Translations under genes and position numbers: made by a program
The notes under the pieces: generated by a model
What the model saw: the letters and a program-made list of their open reading frames with translations, nothing else
Told to the model about the DNA's origin: nothing
The model's database searches: none
In this document: positions 52,028-59,543 of the stretch, in pieces
How the letters are laid out: each line of letters opens with the position of its first letter
How positions within the stretch are numbered: the first letter of the stretch is position 1
Source of the DNA: Massilia sp. W12
Lineage (GTDB): Bacteria > Pseudomonadota > Gammaproteobacteria > Burkholderiales > Burkholderiaceae_D
DNA: 64,000 bases
Assembly: GCF_037300705.1 (NCBI RefSeq)
Contig: NZ_CP147776.1
Location: forward strand, 1,798,001-1,862,000
Reading direction: 5' to 3'

Positions 52028-52368
52028 GCTGGCCGCAGCCTAAGCAAATCTGGCTGGTGCAAGAAGCGATGGATATGCGCGCCGGCATCGATAGCCTGGC
52101 CGCGCGCATTCAGCACAGCTTGGGACGCACGCCGTCGGATGGCGCTGCATACGTGTTTCGCAACCGGCGCAACAATCGCCTCAAGGCGCTGGTGTTTGAC
52201 GCCAGCGGCATTTGGCTGTGCCAGCGCCGTCTGCATCAAGGCGGCTTCACCTGGCCGGAACCGGGCGCGCAAGTGTTTCTGCTCAACACAGAACAATGGG
52301 AATGGCTGTGTAAAGGCGTGGATTGGCGCCGTCTGAGCGCTGCCCACATCCCCGCCTGGCTGTATTGA
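52024..52368 (+). CDS. tnpB: IS66 accessory protein TnpB (copy 2)
   Basis: 114 residues from GTG 52024 overlapping the tnpA stop (GTGA). Same sequence as the copy 1 protein, with the QIWLVQEAMDMRAG signature. Confidence 0.95.
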   Translation: MSWPQPKQIWLVQEAMDMRAGIDSLAARIQHSLGRTPSDGAAYVFRNRRNNRLKALVFDASGIWLCQRRLHQGGFTWPEPGAQVFLLNTEQWEWLCKGVDWRRLSAAHIPAWLY

Positions 52369-52487
52369 AATGCGCTTTGGCAACGATCCGACTGGTTCTT
52401 GATCAGGTAAAAAAATCCCATGAAAGAAACCGCAAAAAAGATGGTGTTTACGCAGGAAAAAGCGCTTGAAAGCGTTACACTTCAGGC

Positions 52488-54110
52488 ATGGATTTCATTG
52501 CGCAAAAACACCGCTTGCAACACACCGAAGGCATCCCGTCCCCGCTACGGGAAGAGCTGTTGGCGCTCATTGAGCAAGCCACGCAGGCAGAGCAAAAAGC
52601 TGCTGCATTCGCACAACGCGCCACACATGCAGAGCAGCAAGCCGCACAAGTGCAAAGCTATGCGGATCAACTGCGCCAGCAAAACGAAAAACTCCATCAA
52701 GAAGTCACGTACTTGCGCCGCATGCGTTACGGCATCAAGAGTGAGCGCATGGCTGACAGCACGCAGCGCGATTTGTTTGAGCAAGATTTGGATGCCGATA
52801 TTGAGGCGCTGCAAGCCGAGTTGGATAAGCTCGCAGCAGCGTCCCCAAAAAAAGAAGCGGTCAAACAAAAGCGCCCTGGTCGCCTGCCGCTGGCGGCGCA
52901 CTTGCCGCGCGAAGACGTGTTGCACGAGCCGGCCAGTTGCGACTGCCCGGAATGCGGCAAAGCGATGCGCAAAGTTGGCGAAGATGTCACAGAAAAATTA
53001 TCGGTGCAGCCGGCAGTGTTCAGCGTCAAGCGTCACCGCTATCCGAAATATGCCTGTCAGGCTTGCCAATCCATTCATCAGGCGCCCAGCGCACCGTCGA
53101 TTATTGACGGCGGCGGCGTTGAGCACGATGTGCTGGCTTGGTTGCTGGTGTCGAAATATCTCGATCATCTGCCGCTGTATCGCCTGGAGCAGATCGGTGA
53201 GCGCCATAATGTGCCCCTGTCCCGCACCAAGCTGGCGCAGTGGGTAGGACGTACAGGCGTGGCGCTGGCGCCGTTGGCGGATCGCTTGGCGCAATTGTTG
53301 CGACAGCGGCGCTGCTTGCATGCCGATGAAACGCCGGTGGCGCAATTAGCGCCGAAAACCGGCAAAACCGAGCGCGGCTATCAATGGGTGTACCGCAGCA
53401 ACGATATGGAGCCTGGGCCACGGATTGTGGTGTATGACTATCAGCCATCACGCCAGGGACAGCACGCGCGCAACATGCTGGCGGGCTGGAGCGGCTATTT
53501 GATGGCGGATGCGTATTCCGGCTATCAGGCATTATTTGCTGGCGGCGTGGTGGAGCTGGGCTGTATGGCGCATGCGCGGCGCAAATTCTTCGATTTGCAC
53601 GCAGCACGTCCAACGCCCATCACCACCGAAGCCTTGCATCGCTTTGCTCAGTTATATGAAATTGAGCGCGAAGCAAAAGACATGTGCGTAGAACAACGCG
53701 CGGATTTGCGACGGGAAAAAAGTCTGCCTCTGTTAGCGGAATTCGAGACCTGGCTGAATGAAACCAGCGCCCGCGCCAGTCCGTCCTCCGGCTTGCAAAA
53801 AGCGATCGTGTACACCCTCAGCCGATGGCCTGCGCGGGTGCGCTATGCACACAGCGGGGATTTGCCGATAGATAATAATGCGGCGGAAAATGCCTTGCGC
53901 CCGGTGGCCATCGGGCGCAAGAACTGGCTGTTTTACGGCACAGAACGCGCCGGCCATCGCGCCTCTTGCATCATGTCTTTGCTGGCCACGGCAAAGCTTA
54001 ATGGCCTTGATCCATACGAATGGCTGCTTGATACGCTCAACAAATTGCCCACTTGGCCAGCCAATCGCTTGGATGAGCTATTGCCGCTTGGGTCTGTGAT
54101 TCAGGTCTGA
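52488..54110 (+). CDS. tnpC: IS66 family transposase TnpC (copy 2)
   Basis: 540 residues, intact, same translated sequence as the copy 1 transposase. It carries the CDCPECGK zinc motif, HADETPVAQ and the C-terminal IDNNAAENALRPV segment. It ends 26 bp before the right inverted repeat. Confidence 0.95.
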   Translation: MDFIAQKHRLQHTEGIPSPLREELLALIEQATQAEQKAAAFAQRATHAEQQAAQVQSYADQLRQQNEKLHQEVTYLRRMRYGIKSERMADSTQRDLFEQDLDADIEALQAELDKLAAASPKKEAVKQKRPGRLPLAAHLPREDVLHEPASCDCPECGKAMRKVGEDVTEKLSVQPAVFSVKRHRYPKYACQACQSIHQAPSAPSIIDGGGVEHDVLAWLLVSKYLDHLPLYRLEQIGERHNVPLSRTKLAQWVGRTGVALAPLADRLAQLLRQRRCLHADETPVAQLAPKTGKTERGYQWVYRSNDMEPGPRIVVYDYQPSRQGQHARNMLAGWSGYLMADAYSGYQALFAGGVVELGCMAHARRKFFDLHAARPTPITTEALHRFAQLYEIEREAKDMCVEQRADLRREKSLPLLAEFETWLNETSARASPSSGLQKAIVYTLSRWPARVRYAHSGDLPIDNNAAENALRPVAIGRKNWLFYGTERAGHRASCIMSLLATAKLNGLDPYEWLLDTLNKLPTWPANRLDELLPLGSVIQV

Positions 54111-54144
54111 TCGAGATGGGGGCGTTGGGCGCTTACATTGGTGC

Positions 54145-54581
54145 TGCATGCCGATAACGGTGCTGCGCAAACTTCGCACACGCTCAAGAGCAAGTTGGAA
54201 ATGCTGGGCATCGGCTCCTCGCATAGCCGGCCTGGCGTCTCCGATGACAATGCCCATATCGAAGCGTGGTTCCGCACCTGTAAATATGCGCCCAGCTATC
54301 CAGCCAAAGGCTTTGAGAGCATCGCGCAGGCTCGGGATTGGACACTGCAATTTGTGACTTGGTACAACTGCACCCATTTGCACAGCGCCTTGGCCTATGT
54401 GACGCCGGAGCAGCGCCATACGGGCGCCGCCAATGCGATCCTGGAGCGCCGACGCGACGTTTATGCCGAAGCCCGGCAACGCCATCCGCTGCGCTGGAAG
54501 CGTCATACACGGCCCTGGCTGGCGCCCAATGAGGTCTGGCTTAATCCGCCATCAAAGCTGGACCAGCGCATGGTTGCTTAA
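54145..54581 (+). pseudogene. IS3 OrfB, copy 1, fragment 3 (C-terminal)
   Basis: The last 145 residues of the outer copy's transposase: HADNGAAQTSHTLK (second Asp) through DNAHIEAWFRT (catalytic Glu) to KLDQRMVA. It is followed by the right inverted repeat ending at 54616. Confidence 0.94.
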
Positions 54582-54616
54582 TCGATTTTTTGCGACAACT
54601 ACCTTGACACGCTCCG

Positions 54617-55561
54617 ATGACTAAACATTCATTTGGCGGTCCATGGACTGAAATAAAGTTGGATGTTTTAAAGCAGTATTTGGAATTTTTCAATACTGCG
54701 CTTCAATATTCACCTTCAGAAAAAAATCCATTTAGACGAGTATATATTGATACATTTGCAGGTACTGGGCGCTGTGACATTCAGGTTGGTGCGGGCAATA
54801 TCCTTCAAATTGAAGGGTCAGCCAAAATTGCTATTGAAACAAATCCAGAATTTGATGAAATTCACTTAGCTGACCTGAAACATAAGCATGTGCAAGCACT
54901 TGAAAATTTGGCGGTGCAGGATGGGAAGAAGAGGGTTTTTGTGCATGAAAAAGACGCCAATATAGCATTACTTGAAATCCTTAATAAGATAAATTGGAGA
55001 GCTACGAGAGGAGTATTATTTCTTGATCCTTATGGCATGGCTGTTCGTTGGTCATCGTTAGAACGCATTGCAGCAACTCAAGCAATTGACGTATGGTACT
55101 TGTTTCCAATTAGTGCTGTATGCAGGCAAGCTGCAAATAATTTTTCAAAAATTGACGAAAGAAAAGCAGCATCTTTAGACGCAGTTTTGGGAACCGAGGC
55201 GTGGCGAGCACAATTTTATAAGGAATCTGGTCAGGGTAATCTTTTTGATGGCCATGATTCTGTTCTTGAGAGACAAGTAGCACATCAGCAAATAACAGCG
55301 TGGTTTCAATCACGACTTATGACTATATTCAAGGGGTGGGTAAATGATCCAATTTTACTCCCTGATATAGGTTCACCACAATTTGCGCTCTTTTTTGCTG
55401 TATCAAATCCATCACCAAAGGCAGTATCCCTTTCTAAAAAGGCAGCGGTACACTTGCTTAATATGTTTAAAGCTCAAAAATTCTCAAAGCCGCAACAATT
55501 AAATAATTTTCGAGAAAATTCTCAGAAACAACATGATATGTTTAAGGTAGAAAAAGACTAG
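54617..55561 (+). CDS. tcmP: Three-Cys-motif partner protein TcmP, short form
   Basis: 314 residues with the family start FGGPWTEIKLDVLKQYLEFF. Two motifs resemble a Rossmann methyltransferase: YIDTFAGTGRCD (D-x-F-A-G-x-G, cofactor loop) and GVLFLDPYGMAVRW (D-P-Y-G in the position of catalytic D/N-P-P-Y), so a nucleic-acid-modifying role is possible. The outer IS3 element inserted so that its 4-bp duplication includes the ATG; the gene therefore keeps its start codon but lost its promoter and ribosome site to 48.8 kb. Expression must come from IS sequences, if at all. It overlaps the convergent second tcmP by 20 bp. Confidence 0.85.
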   Translation: MTKHSFGGPWTEIKLDVLKQYLEFFNTALQYSPSEKNPFRRVYIDTFAGTGRCDIQVGAGNILQIEGSAKIAIETNPEFDEIHLADLKHKHVQALENLAVQDGKKRVFVHEKDANIALLEILNKINWRATRGVLFLDPYGMAVRWSSLERIAATQAIDVWYLFPISAVCRQAANNFSKIDERKAASLDAVLGTEAWRAQFYKESGQGNLFDGHDSVLERQVAHQQITAWFQSRLMTIFKGWVNDPILLPDIGSPQFALFFAVSNPSPKAVSLSKKAAVHLLNMFKAQKFSKPQQLNNFRENSQKQHDMFKVEKD

Positions 55562-56801
55562 CCATAGGATATTTTGAAATGCGATCAGTTAACTCAATTC
55601 TATGGGCTTTTGACCGAATAGTTCCACTTGAACTTTCCACGAGAATTTCATGATGCCCAATAAGTAGCTCCAAGCATTTTTTATAGATTAATAAGGATGC
55701 TGGAGTCTGATTGCAAGTACCCTCATAAAATTCCCCAAAGGTACAACCTTCTTTCATATTTGAAATTAATCTTGGAATCTGTTCCATCATTTTTGAAATG
55801 CTTGCATCTTCCGATAATTTATCAAAAGCAAACATGCTTTGCTGTTGAAATTCATTATCAAATCTAGGATCATAACCTAACATATTGAACATATCTAATC
55901 CAGCACCACCATAATGAGAAAAATTGGTCTGATGCCCCCAATGTACATCGGTCATAACACTACGAGCACGATGATGTTGCGAAAGATGTACCAGCCAATA
56001 GACGCCATGCCCTTTGCTATTATTTATGAAGAAGGGGGTATAGTGTTTGGCTTTAACTTCACCCATTAACGCTTGATATAGGGTTGATTGTACAAATCCA
56101 CGCCAATTTTTTTCTGATTCTTTGATTTTCTCTATTGTTTGATTGGCAAAGACATTTGGAACATTAATCCGACTAAGGTTTTGATTTAAGTTTACTTCGT
56201 TGGCAAAATTAAATAATGAGTCAACACCAAATGTTAAGATAATCTCTGCCTTATCTAATTTTGAGAAAATTCTCCTCATGATATCAGTCGAAACATCCTT
56301 ATAACCAAACTGATCTAAAATAAAAATTGATCGTCCACTTTTCGGAGTTTTCTTCTGAATGAATTCAATAATTGAATCAACTTCATCCTCAAATTTTCCA
56401 TGCCTCAATTGAATAGATTGCCCGATAAAACTCCCATAGCCTCTTTCATGGAGACTTTTCGTAAGAAACTGAAATGCCGGTTTCATAGCTTCGACAAAGA
56501 TGTGGGTTATATCAAACCGGACTTTATTGCTACGGTTCTTATTGATTTCAAACTCAGCAATTTGTGCCTCTTGGAGGCAAATATGTGGCGAGCCGAGGAT
56601 AAGTTCCCCCGTTTCTTCATGATAATACTCCCCACCACCTGCAAATCCATCAATAACAGTAAGTTTAAACTCACTGCGAGGGCGATCACCAACCAACGTA
56701 GCATAGTATTTTGCTAAGTACGTTTTCAATATTTTATGTTTAGCAATACTATGTTGCTTGATAATATCAGGACCATTTTTCCAGGTGTAATGACTCGACA
56801 T
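55542..56801 (-). CDS. tcmP: Three-Cys-motif partner protein TcmP, long form
   Basis: 419 residues. The same two motifs occur: TVIDGFAGGGEYY and SIFILDQFGYKDV, with an N-terminal QHSIAKHKILKTYLAKYYAT helix region. It differs clearly from the neighbouring TcmP in length and sequence, so the two are paralogues rather than a recent duplicate. It lies 13 bp behind the three-Cys-motif gene in the same operon, which is the usual genomic partnership. The start is preceded by AGGAG (complement of 56809-56813). Confidence 0.85.
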   Translation of the reverse strand: MSSHYTWKNGPDIIKQHSIAKHKILKTYLAKYYATLVGDRPRSEFKLTVIDGFAGGGEYYHEETGELILGSPHICLQEAQIAEFEINKNRSNKVRFDITHIFVEAMKPAFQFLTKSLHERGYGSFIGQSIQLRHGKFEDEVDSIIEFIQKKTPKSGRSIFILDQFGYKDVSTDIMRRIFSKLDKAEIILTFGVDSLFNFANEVNLNQNLSRINVPNVFANQTIEKIKESEKNWRGFVQSTLYQALMGEVKAKHYTPFFINNSKGHGVYWLVHLSQHHRARSVMTDVHWGHQTNFSHYGGAGLDMFNMLGYDPRFDNEFQQQSMFAFDKLSEDASISKMMEQIPRLISNMKEGCTFGEFYEGTCNQTPASLLIYKKCLELLIGHHEILVESSSGTIRSKAHRIELTDRISKYPMASLFLP

Positions 56802-56814
56802 TTCATGCTCCTAT

Positions 56815-57546
56815 TCAGATTAATGCAAGCGGCATCTCATCATATGTTCGGCCATTTATCAATCTACCATTTAATTTTTTTGCCCTTGGTTTTCCATCAA
56901 CACCCCACCGCCCCCATTGCTTAAAGAAAAATGCAGCATTTTGTTCTTCACACTGAGATTGAATTGATTGCACCCAATCTAATTGCATAGGCCGTGCTTT
57001 TGGCCCAGATTCTCCACCAACGATAACCCAATGAATATCTTTCAAATTTAGCTCGCCCAAATCTTCCAATAGAGGTTCAACTGATAAGAAGCGTACTGAA
57101 GCATCTACCTGCCGAAGCAGATTGATTCGTGGCAATCCATACTTTTGATCTTCCACGGACACTCCAAGCCATGCATTTGTGGGAGCCGTTTTCCCTTCAA
57201 AGTAAGTGGCGAGGCGATCTGCACGCTTTGTTAAAATTTGAAAAGTATGCCAATCAGCCTTTTCTATTGTTGCAAAAACTTGATCAATAAAGCTAAACGG
57301 AATATCTTCGTGAAACAAATCTGACATCGAATTAACAAAATAGATTGTTGGTTTTTTTCGTTTTAAAGGTGAATCCAATCTATTTCTCAGCATCGTTAAT
57401 TGAAAACCGTTCTCATAGCCTGGTGTTCCCATTGCTTGCAACCTTTGTGCCATTTTTTCAGCATAGCAATGCTTACATCCAGGCGATATTTTGGTGCATC
57501 CAACTGTTGGATTCCAGGTTTCTTCCGTCCATTCAATTTTACTCAT
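56815..57546 (-). CDS. Three-Cys-motif (DUF5131, phage Gp37/Gp68-like) protein
   Basis: 243 residues from ATG 57546, which follows GGAGCAGG by a proper distance. It opens with KIEWTEETWNPTVGCTKISP and a CX6CX2C motif (Cys17, Cys24, Cys27) that resembles the iron-sulfur sites of radical SAM enzymes; WLGVSVEDQKYGLPRINLLR, FLSVEPLLEDLG and HWVIVGGESGPKARPM are family-defining. Found in phages and bacteria with TcmP. The chemistry is not established. It overlaps the RHH-like gene upstream by 8 bp. Confidence 0.88.
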   Translation of the reverse strand: MSKIEWTEETWNPTVGCTKISPGCKHCYAEKMAQRLQAMGTPGYENGFQLTMLRNRLDSPLKRKKPTIYFVNSMSDLFHEDIPFSFIDQVFATIEKADWHTFQILTKRADRLATYFEGKTAPTNAWLGVSVEDQKYGLPRINLLRQVDASVRFLSVEPLLEDLGELNLKDIHWVIVGGESGPKARPMQLDWVQSIQSQCEEQNAAFFFKQWGRWGVDGKPRAKKLNGRLINGRTYDEMPLALI

Positions 57547-57766
57547 GGCCTGCTCCATTTTTGCTAAACTTGCGCTCCGTGGCTGCTCTAATCATTTCTT
57601 CAATCAACTCTCTCTGACTTAGCCCTGTATCCCGACATAGTTCTCGGAGTTGAACAAATGTTTGCTCTGGAACCCATTCCTGAATGCGTCTGTAGCCACG
57701 ACCTTTCAGCCGCTCACGGTATGTAGTTTGCGCTTTTGCAAGCTGATTGTTTCGCGATTGATTCAC
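57539..57766 (-). CDS. Small ribbon-helix-helix-like protein
   Basis: 75 residues from a GTG start behind a weak AAGGG. The pattern YRRIQEWVPEQTFVQLRELC, then GLSQRELIEEMI resembles a ribbon-helix-helix DNA-binding fold (one strand, two helices). As the first gene of the three-Cys/TcmP operon it could regulate it. Short length leaves room for doubt. Confidence 0.6.
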   Translation of the reverse strand: MNQSRNNQLAKAQTTYRERLKGRGYRRIQEWVPEQTFVQLRELCRDTGLSQRELIEEMIRAATERKFSKNGAGHE

Positions 57767-57903
57767 AGTTTCAGCCCTTCTTTGGAGGTTGAACGATCAA
57801 ATTGATTACAGGGTAATCATAGCACAAGTAAGTATCATTCGCAATTGCAAACGTAAACAAGGTAAGAAATACTGTTCAAAAATACAGATCTATTTATCAC
57901 TGT

Positions 57904-58083
57904 TTAGTCGATTACGACATTTTTTACAAACCTTTCTTTTACCATGCCACAGTGCGTTGTATATTCAATAATTTTAGCTATATTTCCATTCTGCATATGA
58001 TACCAAGCATCTGCAAAATCCTCCAAAGGCGGATATGCCTTGCGCCGCAGTTCCTGAACATCTTCCGTATGTATGATTTTCAT
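57904..58083 (-). CDS. Small phage-like protein
   Basis: 59 residues from ATG 58083, preceded by GAGG about nine bases upstream; a TTG at 58092 is the alternative. The segment LRRKAYPPLEDFADAWYHMQ looks like the short tail-assembly/tail-fibre-associated proteins of phages (x-R-x-A-Y-P-P-x-x-D-x-x-D). It is one of three phage-type frames in a row on the minus strand. Confidence 0.5.
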   Translation of the reverse strand: MKIIHTEDVQELRRKAYPPLEDFADAWYHMQNGNIAKIIEYTTHCGMVKERFVKNVVID

Positions 58084-58088
58084 CACGT

Positions 58089-58430
58089 TCAAACCTCTAC
58101 CGTAAACTCGACATCCATCCAGGGAAACGCCTCAACCCTGACCCGATACTTGCCCGGATAGGTAAAGCTCAATTCCGCTTCCGCCTCTGCGCAGTCATAG
58201 CGCTTGCCATTGATCACAACCACGCAAGGCGCTGGCAGTGCGCGCAGATGCAAACCATCCAGCCGGGCCGGATTGGCTGGCCTTGGGCAAGCTTTGCCAT
58301 CGCGCACATATTCGCGCACCGGATCAATGCGCCCGATGAAAGTGCGCTCCCCCTGCAGCGCCAGCATGTCTTGCGGCACATCGCCGATAAACAACACGCG
58401 CCCCAGTTCGCCATATTTTGCGAACTCCAT
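58089..58430 (-). CDS. Phage-like hypothetical protein
   Basis: 113 residues from an ATG preceded by AAAGGAAAGG. RVLFIGDVPQDMLALQGE at the N-terminus and FTYPGKYRVRVEAFPWMDVE at the C-terminus match small proteins next to tail genes in prophages. No catalytic residues are seen. GC-rich, in contrast to the AT-rich island just to its left. Confidence 0.55.
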   Translation of the reverse strand: MEFAKYGELGRVLFIGDVPQDMLALQGERTFIGRIDPVREYVRDGKACPRPANPARLDGLHLRALPAPCVVVINGKRYDCAEAEAELSFTYPGKYRVRVEAFPWMDVEFTVEV

Positions 58431-58440
58431 ACCTTTCCTT

Positions 58441-59335
58441 TTACTTGTTTGCCGGCAGCGCTGGCAGTCCTGACTTTTTCCTTGGTGTGCTGCTGGCTGG
58501 CGCAGCCTGCCTGCTTAGCGCATCACCTCCCAACAACAACACCGACCACCGTTCCAGCCGCCAGAAACCGTCATTGAAATCATTCCCCACATACAAGCTG
58601 AACTGATATTGGCCAGCCGGCAGCAGTACGCGCCCGGTGGCGATGTGCGAAGTGGACATGGCGTCCACCACGCTGTAAGACGCTTTGCAAAAGCTTTGCC
58701 CATTCACCTTTACTTCCGATTGCGTGTTCGTGCTGCGCCCTGGCGTACACGCCTGCCAGGTCACAATCTCCACCACATCACACAGCGCGCCTTGCGCCTC
58801 ATCCAAGCGTAATAAAAACGGGGTGAACGCGCCACGGGATGAATACGCCAGCAAACAGCCATCGCTGACCGCAAAACGCATGCTGTCCAGTCCTGCGCCA
58901 TAGCGCGCACGCCAGGTTTCGCGCGTAAAAAAGCGCTGCGACAGAGTAAGTGAAGGCTGTCCGCCATCCAGCGCCACAATGCCATCATGGCTGGCATACA
59001 CGATTTGCCCGCCAATATCGGCTAAGGCACACTTGGATACCCCGGCTTGCCACAGATTGAGGGCAATCTCCGTCATGGCGTCCGGCGTGATGCCGGAAAT
59101 CAGATAAGGCCGGCTGGTGCTTGTCACCAGGGCGCCGCCGCCAACCGCAATCGCCCCCACAATCTGACAATCGCCCAAGGTTTTGACATAGGATGCGGGC
59201 CAGGCCCCAGGGCTGCCAGGCGGCGTTGAAATGCAGGGCGTTGCCGCGCCTGGCCATCAGCATGCCATTCGGCAGGCTCAGAGTGAACGGTTGCAAGGCT
59301 AGGCATCCCGGACGCTGAATAATCACCGTTCTTTT
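58441..59335 (-). pseudogene. Frameshifted phage structural (tail-associated) gene
   Basis: The main frame (58441-59178 and a little beyond) reads DCQIVGAIAVGGGALVTSTS, RPYLISGITPDAMT and ADIGGQIVYASHDGIVALDG, a pattern of prophage tail-region proteins. Upstream, the expected continuation (PNGMLMARRGNALHFNAAWQ) sits in another frame; removing one base from the run of four C at 59204-59207 restores PWAWPASYVKTLGDC. The 5' end beyond about 59335 is missing or replaced, so this is a remnant. Confidence 0.65.
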
Positions 59336-59355
59336 GGAAATAATTCTTGAAGTCC

Positions 59356-59384
59356 GTAGGGCGGGCACGCCTTTGTGCCCACAC
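59356..59384. repeat. Short hairpin repeat of the GTAGGG..GTGCCCAC type
   Basis: GTAGGGCGGGCACGCCTTTG followed by TGCCCACAC, with a perfect 6-bp GGGCAC/GTGCCC stem. Such short palindromes are dispersed in many proteobacterial chromosomes. Only one copy is seen in this window. Confidence 0.4.
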
Positions 59385-59543
59385 AAAATTGCACCTGGCG
59401 CACTGATTGCCTTTGTTCCGCATGGATGCAATATAGCTGTGCCTACCCTGCGCAGCTCACGGCTAAAGCTGCCCCTGCCTGTTCAATCCGCCACTGCGGC
59501 AGGCAGGGCTTCACTTCGTTCAGCCCAGCCTGCGGTTGGCGTT

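Larger units (their letters stand above)
51633..54136 (+). mobile_element. IS66-family insertion sequence, copy 2
   Basis: 2504 bp, plus orientation, with the same ends as copy 1 and 8-bp target duplication ATTGGTGC (51625-51632 and 54137-54144). It lies within the outer IS3 copy's orfB. Together with copy 1 it makes a pair of large inverted repeats about 7.4 kb apart that could support inversion of the intervening segment. Confidence 0.97.
48807..54616 (+). mobile_element. IS3-family insertion sequence, copy 1 (interrupted by two further elements)
   Basis: Left end CCCCCCGTGTCAAAATAG, right end (reverse complement) CGGAGCGTGTCAAGGTAG; inverted repeats share GTGTCAA..TAGTTGTCGC. Flanked by 4-bp duplications ATGA (48803-48806, 54617-54620). 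The element is split into 48807-49702 (896 bp), 51354-51632 (279 bp) and 54145-54616 (472 bp); the sum, 1647 bp, equals the intact copy at 49703-51349. Its orfB is broken in two places and it cannot move on its own. Confidence 0.95.

Noticed and set aside
41726-54136. IS66 pair as a composite transposon carrying the glycosyltransferase cassette
   Set aside because: Each IS has its own 8-bp target duplication, which shows independent insertion.
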